A DNA stretch of 64,000 bases from Alistipes sp. (GTDB lineage Bacteria; Bacteroidota; Bacteroidia; Bacteroidales; Rikenellaceae), in the NCBI GenBank assembly GCA_017503575.1, contig JAFVSV010000040.1, positions 1 through 64,000 on the forward strand, read 5' to 3'. The notes under the pieces were generated by a model. It searched no databases, was not told the origin of the DNA, and was given only the letters and a program-made list of their open reading frames with translations. The position numbers and the translations under genes were made by a program. Below are positions 17,133 through 25,264 of this stretch, piece by piece. Position 1 is the first letter of the stretch, and every line of letters begins with the position of its first letter.

Positions 17133-17750
17133 TTAGTTACACCCCTCATCCTGCCTGAAGCATACACGGCAGTTCGAGAATTTACCTTTGCGCACCTCTA
17201 TCTCATCACCATCCTTCGTGCGCCCCGTAAACTCAAACTCGCCACTCATCACATAGTCATTCATATACTCCTCACGCTTGGTGAAGATGATATAGCCATC
17301 AGTAGCCTTATAGCAGTAGGTGATGATATCTGTCACTGTCGCGCCACTTGGCAGCGTTGTGGTTGCTCCGCGCTCCTGAAAGTCGATACATGCTTGGTTT
17401 TCGCCCAAGAGCGCAAGGCTATATACCTTGCCCACCTCGAAGTCGGAGTGGAAGTTATCGAGGTAGAAGTATAGCGTAGCACCCTTACCCGTGTTGGACT
17501 TAAGGCCTCGATAGAGGTCGAACTCGAAACCACCATCTCTATTTACTATAATCTCGGGGTGGTTGCGGTAGGTGAAGATGCCACCCTCACTCGAGAACTT
17601 CTCGCCATCCCAATCATATCGTGAGCCATAGAGCGTGGCCTCCATAGGTGCATCGGCATCGAGACCTATGATATAGCCGAAGTCCTTGAAACACGATGTC
17701 ATGCCAAACACCGCAACAGCCAACACCATATATAATATACTGCGTCGCAT
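17133..17750 (-). CDS. Lipoprotein of the rSAM cluster, unrelated fold
   Basis: 205 residues with lipobox MTSC, then FKDFGYIIG. The mature part is beta-rich, with Cys in QACID, ITYCYK, FSNCRVC and the C-terminal EGCN. It lacks the YGVP motif and the DVDGEENGG element of its neighbours. It resembles small Bacteroidales lipoproteins of unknown function. It is within the same run (45 and 25 bp to the genes on each side). Confidence 0.7.
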   Translation of the reverse strand: MRRSILYMVLAVAVFGMTSCFKDFGYIIGLDADAPMEATLYGSRYDWDGEKFSSEGGIFTYRNHPEIIVNRDGGFEFDLYRGLKSNTGKGATLYFYLDNFHSDFEVGKVYSLALLGENQACIDFQERGATTTLPSGATVTDIITYCYKATDGYIIFTKREEYMNDYVMSGEFEFTGRTKDGDEIEVRKGKFSNCRVCFRQDEGCN

Positions 17751-17775
17751 AGCTTGCTATCTTTCATAGATTAAA

Positions 17776-18231
17776 CTACTCCTCGGGGCTATCCGTAGTA
17801 CTCTGCTTGCGCTTAAGCGTCACATCGCCTAACTCCGCCTTGTACTCGCCCTCGCACCAGCCATGAGGATTATCGGCGACCTTAACAACCTTATCTCTGA
17901 TATCCAGCTCGAGAGTCTCAAACTCGCCACCATTCTCCTCGCCATCGACATCTATAAATCTCACCCTATATTGATTGCCCGGAGAGACACTTCCAAATGT
18001 ATCAATGTTGCCCTCATCGTCCGAGAAACGGTTATCATTTGCCCAGTAGTGCTCATTAGCATCCACCTCTATACCCTTAATAGGTTTACCCTGCTCGTCG
18101 ATAACGCGAGCCTTAAGACTAAATACTACATGGGGAGTTCCGTAGGCGTCAAGGTTTCCAGGATTACTCTTGTCGCAACTAACTGCCGAAAATCCCAAAA
18201 GGCAAAGCAGGAAAGAAATTAATCGTCTCAT
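17776..18231 (-). CDS. Radical SAM-associated lipoprotein, first gene of the operon
   Basis: 151 residues. Signal peptide and lipobox AVSC, then nine residues and AYGTPHVVFSLKARVI. The regulatory-like beta domain is DEQGKPIKGIEVDA; the conserved late element is RFIDVDGEENGGEFETL and the end is GDVTLKRK. It is a paralogue of the genes at 16647 and 16275. A consensus promoter begins about 28 bp upstream, so this is the head of the lipoprotein/radical-SAM unit. Confidence 0.85.
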   Translation of the reverse strand: MRRLISFLLCLLGFSAVSCDKSNPGNLDAYGTPHVVFSLKARVIDEQGKPIKGIEVDANEHYWANDNRFSDDEGNIDTFGSVSPGNQYRVRFIDVDGEENGGEFETLELDIRDKVVKVADNPHGWCEGEYKAELGDVTLKRKQSTTDSPEE

Positions 18232-18258
18232 AGTTGTATGATGTTGGTTTCGTTAGTG

Positions 18259-18289
18259 CAAAGTTAGGCTATATAGCGGCAATCACCAA
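18259..18289 (-). promoter_or_regulatory. Promoter for the lipoprotein/radical-SAM operon
   Basis: Minus strand TTG (18287-18289), 20 bp, TAACTTTG (18259-18266). The predicted leader is only about 20 nt. Confidence 0.7.
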
Positions 18290-18371
18290 ATTTTTGGGGT
18301 TCTATTTTTTCCGTTTGCCATTTTGCAACATGCTGATTTGCAGTATATTATAAATATGTCAAAACGCCAAT

Positions 18372-18389
18372 TTTTCAACCCGTTGAAAA
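18372..18389. promoter_or_regulatory. Operator-like palindrome between divergent units
   Basis: A perfect 8-bp dyad, TTTTCAAC-CC-GTTGAAAA, lies upstream of both the radical-SAM operon and ispG. A looser 9-bp inverted pair (AACATGCTG at 18327-18335, CAGCATGTT at 18429-18437) flanks it. Could bind a dimeric regulator; none is identified. Confidence 0.4.
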
Positions 18390-18481
18390 TCAATGAGTTA
18401 CACGCATATAATTCAACACACTGAAATACAGCATGTTAGTAAGTAATCGCGGATTTTAATAGATAAACCGATAAAAAAGGT

Positions 18482-18489
18482 TAACTTTG
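18482..18489 (+). promoter_or_regulatory. -7 element for ispG
   Basis: TAACTTTG, perfect to TAnnTTTG, 19 bp before the ATG. No TTG at the usual distance. Confidence 0.45.
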
Positions 18490-18508
18490 CAAAAAGAAAC
18501 AACCTGTT

Positions 18509-19987
18509 ATGTCAACAACACTAAAATACAGCCGTCGCGCCACCCACGAGGTGAGCTTCGGAGGGGTGACAATAGGAGGTCAGCACCCCATTGCCGTACA
18601 GTCGATGACCAACACCCCAACTGCCGATGTCGAGTTATCTGTTGCGCAGACCATACGCATCGCCGATGCAGGTGCCGAGATAGTGCGTCTCACGGCGCAG
18701 GGGCGTCGCGAGGGTGAGGCACTCTCGCCCATCATGGCGGAGCTACGCGCGAAGGGGTGTCGTGCAGCGATAGTGGCGGACATACACTTCACACCCGAGA
18801 TAGCGATGATAGCTGCCGAGGCGGTGGATAAGGTGCGCATAAACCCGGGTAACTTCCGCACCTCGAATGGCGAGCTTGAGCGTCTTATCGAGATATGCCG
18901 TCGTCGCGGCGTGGCACTGCGCATAGGCGTAAACCACGGCTCGTTGGCGAAGCGCATATTCGACGAGTGGGGCGACACCCCCGAGGGCATGGTGGCCTCG
19001 GCGATGGAGTTCTTAACCATGTGCCGCAAGGCGGACTTCCACGATGTTGTGGTATCGATGAAGTCGAGCAACACACGTGTCATGGTACACGCCTACCGAC
19101 TTCTTGTCGAGGCTATGGAGCGCGAGGGGATGACATACCCTCTGCACCTCGGCGTCACGGAGGCGGGCGATGGCATCGAGGGTCGCATAAAGAGCGCTGT
19201 GGGCATTGGGGCACTCATGGCAGATGGTATAGGTGACACGCTGCGTGTATCGCTCACCGAGGCACCCGAGAATGAGGTGCCTGTGGGTAGGTTTCTCGCC
19301 AACTACTTCGAGGGGCGCACAGCACAATTTGAGGTTGACGACACAACCCACTACACGCCCACATCATTTACGCCCCGCACAAATCATAAGCCGATAACAC
19401 ACAGCGAGATATCATCGGAATATAGGGTCATTGAGGCGACGACGGACAACCCAACGCACGAGTGGCGCGCGGCGATTCTGAACAACCCAACCACCGAGGG
19501 CATAGTCATCAAGCGCCGCTACGAGAGCGCCGATAAGGAGGTGGTGGCACTATCGGCTGCTGCCGACATGGGACAGCTCCTCATAGATGGCCTTGCCGAG
19601 GGCGTGTGGATTGATGCACCATACCTTACGGCGGAGGAGGTTAACGACATGGAGCTCATGCTGTTGCAGGCATCGCGCCTACGCTTCACGCGCACCGAGT
19701 ATATAGCCTGCCCGAGCTGTGGTCGCACGCTCTACGACATACAGACAACCTTGGCGGCAATCAAGGCACGCACCTCACACCTCAAAGACCTCAAGATAGG
19801 CGTTATGGGGTGCATCGTCAATGGCCCTGGTGAGATGGCGGATGCCGACTATGGCTATGTAGGCTCGTCACCCGAGCATATCACCCTCTATCGTGGCCGC
19901 GAGATTGTCGAGCGTAATATCCACCAGACGGAGGCTCTCGACCACCTTATCGAGATTATAAAGCGCGACGGCCGCTGGCACGACTAA
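18509..19987 (+). CDS. ispG: 4-hydroxy-3-methylbut-2-enyl diphosphate synthase
   Basis: Iron-sulfur enzyme of the MEP isoprenoid pathway. The 492 residues have the N-terminal TIM barrel (GGQHPIAVQSMTNTPT, ADIHFTP, RINPGN) and the C-terminal cluster domain (IACPSCGRT, then GVMGCIVNGPGEM). Between them, about residues 275-400, lies the insert found in Chlamydia, plant and Bacteroidetes enzymes. The protein is longer than the E. coli form (about 370) but shorter than the roughly 600 residues usual in Bacteroides, so the insert is reduced. recO follows 64 bp downstream. Confidence 0.95.
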   Translation: MSTTLKYSRRATHEVSFGGVTIGGQHPIAVQSMTNTPTADVELSVAQTIRIADAGAEIVRLTAQGRREGEALSPIMAELRAKGCRAAIVADIHFTPEIAMIAAEAVDKVRINPGNFRTSNGELERLIEICRRRGVALRIGVNHGSLAKRIFDEWGDTPEGMVASAMEFLTMCRKADFHDVVVSMKSSNTRVMVHAYRLLVEAMEREGMTYPLHLGVTEAGDGIEGRIKSAVGIGALMADGIGDTLRVSLTEAPENEVPVGRFLANYFEGRTAQFEVDDTTHYTPTSFTPRTNHKPITHSEISSEYRVIEATTDNPTHEWRAAILNNPTTEGIVIKRRYESADKEVVALSAAADMGQLLIDGLAEGVWIDAPYLTAEEVNDMELMLLQASRLRFTRTEYIACPSCGRTLYDIQTTLAAIKARTSHLKDLKIGVMGCIVNGPGEMADADYGYVGSSPEHITLYRGREIVERNIHQTEALDHLIEIIKRDGRWHD

Positions 19988-20051
19988 ACTACAAAATGAG
20001 AAATTAGCAATTAACAGATGTGGTCTACTAACTGCTAACAGAGTAGAAAAG

Positions 20052-20780
20052 ATGTCGATGAAGAGTTATAAGGCGCGTGGTGTTGTTCTCGGCACACTCA
20101 AGTATGGCGAGAAGGGTGTCATTGTGCATATACTCACCGACACGATGGGTCGCCAAAGCTATATGATACAGGGCGTGCGACCTACGGCCAAGGGGTCAAA
20201 GATGGCACTGCTGCAACCCATGTTTGCTGTTGAGTTCGAGGGTCTTACATCGACAAAGATGAGCCTGCACCGCATGAAGGACTTGGTGCCTGGCATAGTG
20301 CTTCAGTCGACACCGTTTGATGTGCGCAAGTCGACCATGGCACTCTTTATGGCCGAGGTGCTCTATCGCCTTATCAAGGAGAGCGAGCCTACGGATAGGC
20401 TCTTCGACTTTGTGTGGGGCTCGGTGGCAGCCTTGGATGCCCTGGAGGAGGGTATCGCCAACTTCCACCTATGGTTCCTCGCCAACCTCAGCCGCCCTTT
20501 AGGCTTCTCGCCCGATAATGAGTATGTCGAGGGCGCATGGTTAGATATTAGAGATGGCCATTTCACGCCATACGCCCTTGTGCCGAGCTATGCGCTGACA
20601 CCCGAGAATGCCCGCATACTGCACGATATGTTGGAGTGCGATGTGCGCTACTTGGGTGAGATAGGACTGAACCGCACGGAGCGTGTCGAGTTCCTCGACG
20701 CCATGCTACGCTACTATGCCTACCACCTCGACTCGATACATAATGTGGAGTCGTTGCGCATCCTGCGCGAGGTATTTTAG
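20052..20780 (+). CDS. recO: DNA repair protein RecO
   Basis: Mediates RecA loading with RecR in recombinational repair. The 242 residues show the N-terminal OB fold (KARGVVLGTLKYGEKGVIVHILT, RQSYMIQGVR) and a helical C-terminal domain (LFDFVWGSVAALD, FHLWFLANLSRPLGFSP). The C-terminal zinc-finger cysteines found in many RecO proteins are absent. It is probably cotranscribed with ispG. A repeated hairpin lies 55 bp after the stop. Confidence 0.9.
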   Translation: MSMKSYKARGVVLGTLKYGEKGVIVHILTDTMGRQSYMIQGVRPTAKGSKMALLQPMFAVEFEGLTSTKMSLHRMKDLVPGIVLQSTPFDVRKSTMALFMAEVLYRLIKESEPTDRLFDFVWGSVAALDALEEGIANFHLWFLANLSRPLGFSPDNEYVEGAWLDIRDGHFTPYALVPSYALTPENARILHDMLECDVRYLGEIGLNRTERVEFLDAMLRYYAYHLDSIHNVESLRILREVF

Positions 20781-20834
20781 CGCTACTCTGACAACCCCAA
20801 TATGTTGTCAGAAGTCGTGAGATGTGACACATTG

Positions 20835-20895
20835 CAAAAGAGACTACCACGGGATAGTACACAAATGTACAGCCCGTGGTAGTCTACTTTTGGGG
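20835..20895. repeat. Repeated intergenic hairpin, family A copy 1
   Basis: A 61-bp element with arms GACTACCACGGG (20842-20853) and CCCGTGGTAGTC (20873-20884), an inner GTAC/GTAC pair, and flanks CAAAAGA and TACTTTTGGGG. It matches the element at 34147-34206 along its length, and the differing arm bases change in pairs. It lies between convergent recO and barrel genes and probably acts as a bidirectional terminator. Confidence 0.85.
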
Positions 20896-20929
20896 ATGTG
20901 CCGCAGATTGCGGCTTATCACAACAAATT

Positions 20930-21556
20930 TTAGAAGTAGATTCCTACGCCTATGAATACTGACTGGTCTAACTTGATGCGTGTCACATCGCTTGGCTTGT
21001 ATGAGAACTGACCGTTGAGCTTGGGACGCGGACTCATCATCAGCGCCTGATAGCCCAGCGTAATCTCAAACTTATTACTATTGTCGGGCGACTGTATACG
21101 AACACCTAAACCGCCTGCACCCGTAGCACCAAAGCGAGCGCCCTTATTAAAGAGGACATTGGTGCCGAGGTCGACAAAGTTGAAGAGGCAGGTCTTACGC
21201 GTGCCATAGTAGTAGCGTAGAGTTGCCACGATGGGCACTACGGTGTGGTCATACTGTATCTGCGCACCCATCTCGACACCCAAACGCCAGTGGTTATCGA
21301 AGAAGTATCCACCGCCAACCATCACGTTGCCGCCAAACTTGGCCTGCGCACGATAGTCCTGAACGCCAGTCTCACCCTTAATCTTCGTGTAGTTCATATC
21401 GTAGAAGACAAGGTTGAAGCGGCCATGAGCGCCCCACTCCCAACCATTATAATGGCGTGTCTTACGCTCAATCTCCTCGGGTGTCTCGCGCCTCTTTGCC
21501 TCGGCAGATGGTGCGATCATCGCCATGGCGAGCAGCAGAAGTATAAATCTCTTCAT
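20930..21556 (-). CDS. Outer membrane beta-barrel protein
   Basis: 208 residues with a cleavable signal peptide (ends APSAEA). After a charged segment come alternating beta strands ending in an aromatic residue (DQSVFIGVGIYF), typical of small outer membrane barrels. Glycine-rich strand pairs (FGGNVMVGGGYFF, ATGAGGLGVRIQ) support an OmpW/OmpA-like eight-strand barrel. Function unknown. It lies 42 bp downstream of galE on the same strand. Confidence 0.75.
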   Translation of the reverse strand: MKRFILLLLAMAMIAPSAEAKRRETPEEIERKTRHYNGWEWGAHGRFNLVFYDMNYTKIKGETGVQDYRAQAKFGGNVMVGGGYFFDNHWRLGVEMGAQIQYDHTVVPIVATLRYYYGTRKTCLFNFVDLGTNVLFNKGARFGATGAGGLGVRIQSPDNSNKFEITLGYQALMMSPRPKLNGQFSYKPSDVTRIKLDQSVFIGVGIYF

Positions 21557-21598
21557 AGGTAGTTTAATTTTCAGTTATTAACGTCTCAACAACACCCT

Positions 21599-22630
21599 TT
21601 ATTGCTTGATGTTGCGAACATGGCACTCCCACGCCCATGCCGAGCGTAGGGTGTCGGTGAGCTCACGCTCGGCACGCCAGCCGAGCTCCTCGTTGGCGAG
21701 GGTTGTGTCTGCCCATACGGCGGTGACATCGCCTGCGCGTCGTGGTGCAACCTTATAGTTGAGCTTCAGGCTATTAGCCTCCTCGAAGCCATGCACCAAC
21801 TCGAGTACCGACACAGGACGACCTGTGCCGACATTGAATATCTCGAACGCCTCTTTGTTGCGACCTCCGACCATGCGGTCGATGGCTACGACATGAGCGC
21901 GTGCAAGGTCGACGATATCTATGTAGTCGCGCAAGCATGAGCCGTCGGGCGTAGGGTAGTCGTCGCCAAAGATGCTCAAGCACTCGCGCACGCCCGCTGC
22001 TGTCTGCGTGATGTATGGCACGAGGTTGTTGGGCACGCCACGTGGCAACTCACCTATGAGTGCCGAAGGGTGGGCACCTATGGGGTTGAAGTAACGTAGT
22101 GCTATGCCGTTGAGGTGCTCCACAGCGGCTACGCTGTCGCGTAGGATATCCTCGGCCATCTGCTTGGTATTGCCGTAGGGCGATGTTGCACTCTTGCGTG
22201 GCGTGCGCTCCGTCACGGGGAGCACGTCGGCATCGCCATATACCGTTGCGGATGATGAGAATACGATATTACGACGCTCGTATCTTCGCATAAGGTCGAG
22301 GATGTTGACGAGCGATGTGATGTTGTTGTGGTAGTATTTTAGTGGCTCGGCAACGGACTCGCCTACAGCCTTATAGGCGGCAAAGTGAATCACCGACTGG
22401 AAGTCGTGCTCGGCAAAGAGACGCTCCATAGCCTCCATGTCGCAACAGTCTGCCTCGATGAATGTGGGCTCCACACCCGTTATCGCGGCGATGCCCGCGA
22501 GTGACGAGCGGTCGCTGTTCGATAGGTTGTCAACGATGATAACCTCGTAGCCAGCATTTATGAGCTCCACGGCGGTGTGTGAGCCTATGTATCCTGCGCC
22601 ACCTGTGACAAGAACTTTTCTATTACTCAT
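21599..22630 (-). CDS. galE: UDP-glucose 4-epimerase
   Basis: Interconverts UDP-glucose and UDP-galactose. The 343 residues have the NAD motif GGAGYIGSH, DNLSNSDR, the catalytic Ser in FSSSATVYGD, the Tyr-x3-Lys in YGNTK, and the GalE-type ALRYFNPIGAH stretch. It is divergent from the kinase gene, with its own consensus promoter. Confidence 0.95.
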   Translation of the reverse strand: MSNRKVLVTGGAGYIGSHTAVELINAGYEVIIVDNLSNSDRSSLAGIAAITGVEPTFIEADCCDMEAMERLFAEHDFQSVIHFAAYKAVGESVAEPLKYYHNNITSLVNILDLMRRYERRNIVFSSSATVYGDADVLPVTERTPRKSATSPYGNTKQMAEDILRDSVAAVEHLNGIALRYFNPIGAHPSALIGELPRGVPNNLVPYITQTAAGVRECLSIFGDDYPTPDGSCLRDYIDIVDLARAHVVAIDRMVGGRNKEAFEIFNVGTGRPVSVLELVHGFEEANSLKLNYKVAPRRAGDVTAVWADTTLANEELGWRAERELTDTLRSAWAWECHVRNIKQ

Positions 22631-22655
22631 AGCTAAAAAAGACTTTTACAACCTA

Positions 22656-22685
22656 CAAAGGTAAAAATTTTTTTGCTCACCGCAA
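22656..22685 (-). promoter_or_regulatory. Promoter for galE
   Basis: Minus strand TTG (22683-22685), 19 bp, TACCTTTG (22656-22663). Confidence 0.7.
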
Positions 22686-22767
22686 TAATCATGTCAAAAA
22701 AGGAGGTGCGTAATCAATATATTTCACACTTTAATCCCGCAGCTTCGTACATTATTGTGCCAAAAGT

Positions 22768-22798
22768 TTGGTCAATAGGGCAATAATCAATATCTTTG
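22768..22798 (+). promoter_or_regulatory. Promoter for the kinase-FGE gene
   Basis: TTG (22768-22770), 20 bp, TATCTTTG (22791-22798). It overlaps an in-frame TTG at 22796, which rules out that codon as the start and supports the ATG at 22832. Confidence 0.75.
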
Positions 22799-22831
22799 CT
22801 TTGCAAAAAACTAACTACACCTATCGAAGAG

Positions 22832-25084
22832 ATGTTGACAAATGGCGCGCTGCTACAAGACGGCAGATATCGAATTATAGAGACCCTTGGTCGTGGAGGT
22901 TTTGGCGTGAACTATCTCGCCGAGCAGGTTATGGCCAAGCGCAAGGTGTGCATCAAGGAGTTTTTTCCGAAGGATTATTATAAGCGCAATAGCGACACTG
23001 GAGCCTTGACCCTCTCGTCAAATGGCTTTGCCGAGGCGATGAATAGATGTCGTGACAAGTTCGTTAAGGAGGCTCAGACCATTGCCGCCGTGGATCACCC
23101 TAACATCATCCCCATCTACGATGTCTTCGAGGAGAATAATACGGCGTACTATGTCATGGAGTACATCGAGGGAGAGTCGTTGAGTGTTACAGTAAAACGC
23201 ATGGGAGCGCTTCCGGAGAGCAGAGCCGTCGCATATATTCAGCAGATAGCCAAGGCTCTCGAACACATACACGCTCACAACATAATGCATCTCGATATAA
23301 AGCCAGGAAATATCATGGTGCGCGCGAAGGATGACCGCGCCATACTTATTGACTTTGGCCTATCGAAGCACTACGATGCAACGAGTGGTGAGGCTACATC
23401 GACCACTATTACAGGAATGAGCCACGGCTATGCTCCCGTGGAGCAATACCAGCAAGGAGGTGTTAAAAACTTCTCGCCCGAGACCGACATATATTCGCTC
23501 GGTGCGACACTATTCTACCTTGTTACGGGCACTATACCACCACATGCGGTAGATGTCGCCGACACAGGACTTCCCGAGTTGCCACCACATCTGTCGAGTA
23601 GCGTGCGTATGGCTATTAAGAGCGCCATGACAGATAAGCGCAAGAATAGACCCCATAGCGTAGCGGCGTTCGTAGCGCTACTAAATGGTTCGGCCAATAA
23701 CCCTATCAGCGACGATGACGGCGACGATGAGATAACGCATATCGACATCGCCGTTAACGTAGCAACACCCAAGCCCAAGCAGGCGGATAAGGGTGCCGAC
23801 AAGCCCAAGCAGGCAGATAAGGGTGCCGACAAACCCAGGCAGGCGGATAAGGGTGCTGACAAGCCCAAGCAGGCAGATAAGGGTGCTGAGCGACACCGTC
23901 AGCCAGCAGCGCAAAAACCTAAGTCGAAGCGAGCCAAAGCAGGCCGTTGGTGGCTGTGGATGATTGTCGCGACCATCGTATCTGGTGCTGTCACATTCCT
24001 CGTGCTAAATAACAGCATGCAGACCTCCAAGAGCGGAGGTTCTATTCAGCATGATGGGGCAACAGGTGGCAATGCGCCCTCGTTGAGTCTCGACGAATAT
24101 GAGGTGGTGATACCATTAGAGGCCGACAGCTACGAGTTCTTATTCGATGTTGACTCTCCAAAGAGGAGTGTACAGGTTGATGTCGCTGAAGATGATAAGG
24201 ACTGGATTACCATTGTGAAGTGCGAAGAGAACAAGGTCTATTATAGCGTCACTGCCAATACGCTTCCCTATAACCGCTATGGCGTGATTACATTGAGTTG
24301 CGATGGTACGATGTGCGCATCATACACCGTTACTCAGCTCTCCAAGGGGGAGGACTTCACCGTGAGCATCGCAGGCGTTGAGTTCAGGATGATATGGGTC
24401 GAGGGTGGTACATTTAAGATGGGCGACCCAGAGGATTCGGATAGTAGCGACGCTATGCAGCACGACGTTACGCTGAGTGGCTATTGGATAGCCCAAACGG
24501 AGGTTACCCAGGAGCTATGGAGAGCCGTTATGGGCACAACCGTTGAGAGCATCGTACACGATGGGCGTGGTGGTGACACAGAGGTAAATGGCGTTGGCCG
24601 TGACTACCCAATGTACAACGTGGGTTATGATGATGCCATCAACTTCTGCAAAGAGCTAAATGCCATGACTGGTCATAAGTATAACTTCCAGCTCCCTACC
24701 GAGGCTCAGTGGGAGTATGCAGCCCGTGGACGTCAAGATGATGATTATGAGTATAGTGGCAGTCGTCGTGTCAGTAGGGTGGCAAGATATATGGCAAATA
24801 GCAATGGTGGAGCAAACAGTGTTATGTCGTTGGCTCCCAATAGCCTTGGCATATACGATATGAGCGGCAATGTGTGGGAGTGGTGCTACGATTGGTATGG
24901 CGACTACTCTTCATCGGCACAGACAAATCCTACGGGACCTCGCGACGGCAAGGTTCGCGTAATTCGTGGTGGCGCGTGGAACAACGAGGCTTCGGCATGC
25001 CGTGTCACCTATCGCAATAATACAGACCCATCTGACCGATATAGCACATTAGGCTTTCGCGTAGTTGCCACTACATGTTTATAG
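22832..25084 (+). CDS. Transmembrane Ser/Thr kinase with BACON and FGE-like domains
   Basis: 750 residues. A Hanks-type kinase fills residues 13-285: G-loop GRGGFGVNY, K42, E80, HLDIKPGN with D155, DFG at 174-176, and APVEQY. Then come four 10-residue repeats (KPKQADKGAD, 314-353), a basic stop, one membrane helix (about 373-394), a BACON-like beta domain (about 418-502), and an FGE/SUMF1-fold domain (508-749; FRMIWVEGGTFKMGD, LPTEAQWEYAARG, GNVWEWCYDWY). In the FGE copper-site region GGAWNNEASACR the first of the two Cys is missing, so sulfatase activation is unlikely. Probably an envelope-sensing kinase (inference); substrates unknown. Confidence 0.88.
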   Translation: MLTNGALLQDGRYRIIETLGRGGFGVNYLAEQVMAKRKVCIKEFFPKDYYKRNSDTGALTLSSNGFAEAMNRCRDKFVKEAQTIAAVDHPNIIPIYDVFEENNTAYYVMEYIEGESLSVTVKRMGALPESRAVAYIQQIAKALEHIHAHNIMHLDIKPGNIMVRAKDDRAILIDFGLSKHYDATSGEATSTTITGMSHGYAPVEQYQQGGVKNFSPETDIYSLGATLFYLVTGTIPPHAVDVADTGLPELPPHLSSSVRMAIKSAMTDKRKNRPHSVAAFVALLNGSANNPISDDDGDDEITHIDIAVNVATPKPKQADKGADKPKQADKGADKPRQADKGADKPKQADKGAERHRQPAAQKPKSKRAKAGRWWLWMIVATIVSGAVTFLVLNNSMQTSKSGGSIQHDGATGGNAPSLSLDEYEVVIPLEADSYEFLFDVDSPKRSVQVDVAEDDKDWITIVKCEENKVYYSVTANTLPYNRYGVITLSCDGTMCASYTVTQLSKGEDFTVSIAGVEFRMIWVEGGTFKMGDPEDSDSSDAMQHDVTLSGYWIAQTEVTQELWRAVMGTTVESIVHDGRGGDTEVNGVGRDYPMYNVGYDDAINFCKELNAMTGHKYNFQLPTEAQWEYAARGRQDDDYEYSGSRRVSRVARYMANSNGGANSVMSLAPNSLGIYDMSGNVWEWCYDWYGDYSSSAQTNPTGPRDGKVRVIRGGAWNNEASACRVTYRNNTDPSDRYSTLGFRVVATTCL
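23771..23890 (+). repeat. Four 30-bp tandem repeats in the kinase linker
   Basis: Four in-frame units starting at 23771, 23801, 23831 and 23861, each encoding KPKQADKGAD with small changes (one KPRQ). They form the cytoplasmic linker just before the membrane helix. Near-identity at DNA level suggests recent expansion. Confidence 0.9.
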
Positions 25085-25110
25085 TATAGGGGCGTTGCGA
25101 GAAGGTAGGG

Positions 25111-25180
25111 AGAGATAACAGAGATAATGGAGACAATAGCGAAGTCGGGTATCATTTCCCCTGCTGTCTCTGTTGTCTCT
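25111..25180 (+). terminator. Long hairpin after the kinase gene
   Basis: A 16-bp stem with two G-U pairs (arms 25111-25126 and 25165-25180), 38-nt loop, then TTGT. It lies 27 bp after the stop and upstream of the GH2 promoter. Terminator role is inferred; the T run is short. Confidence 0.5.
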
Positions 25181-25226
25181 TTGTCGAGTGTTGTGCGTAT
25201 ATCTTTCATCCTTCAAATAATTTTGC

Positions 25227-25234
25227 TACCTTTG
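25227..25234 (+). promoter_or_regulatory. -7 element for the GH2 gene
   Basis: TACCTTTG. The implied transcript start near 25241 favours the ATG at 25265 over the ATG at 25241. Confidence 0.5.
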
Positions 25235-25264
25235 TGTGGCATGAAGCAACTAAAATATAGATAT

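Noticed and set aside
22796..22831. Upstream TTG start for the kinase
   Set aside because: It lies inside the -7 promoter element; the ATG at 22832 is downstream of the expected transcript start.
23771..23890. Possible CRISPR-like array
   Set aside because: The 30-bp repeats are directly adjacent with no spacers and are in frame within the kinase gene.
25127..25264. N-terminal extension of the GH2 enzyme
   Set aside because: It would precede the promoter and the signal peptide; the ATG at 25265 begins a clean signal sequence.
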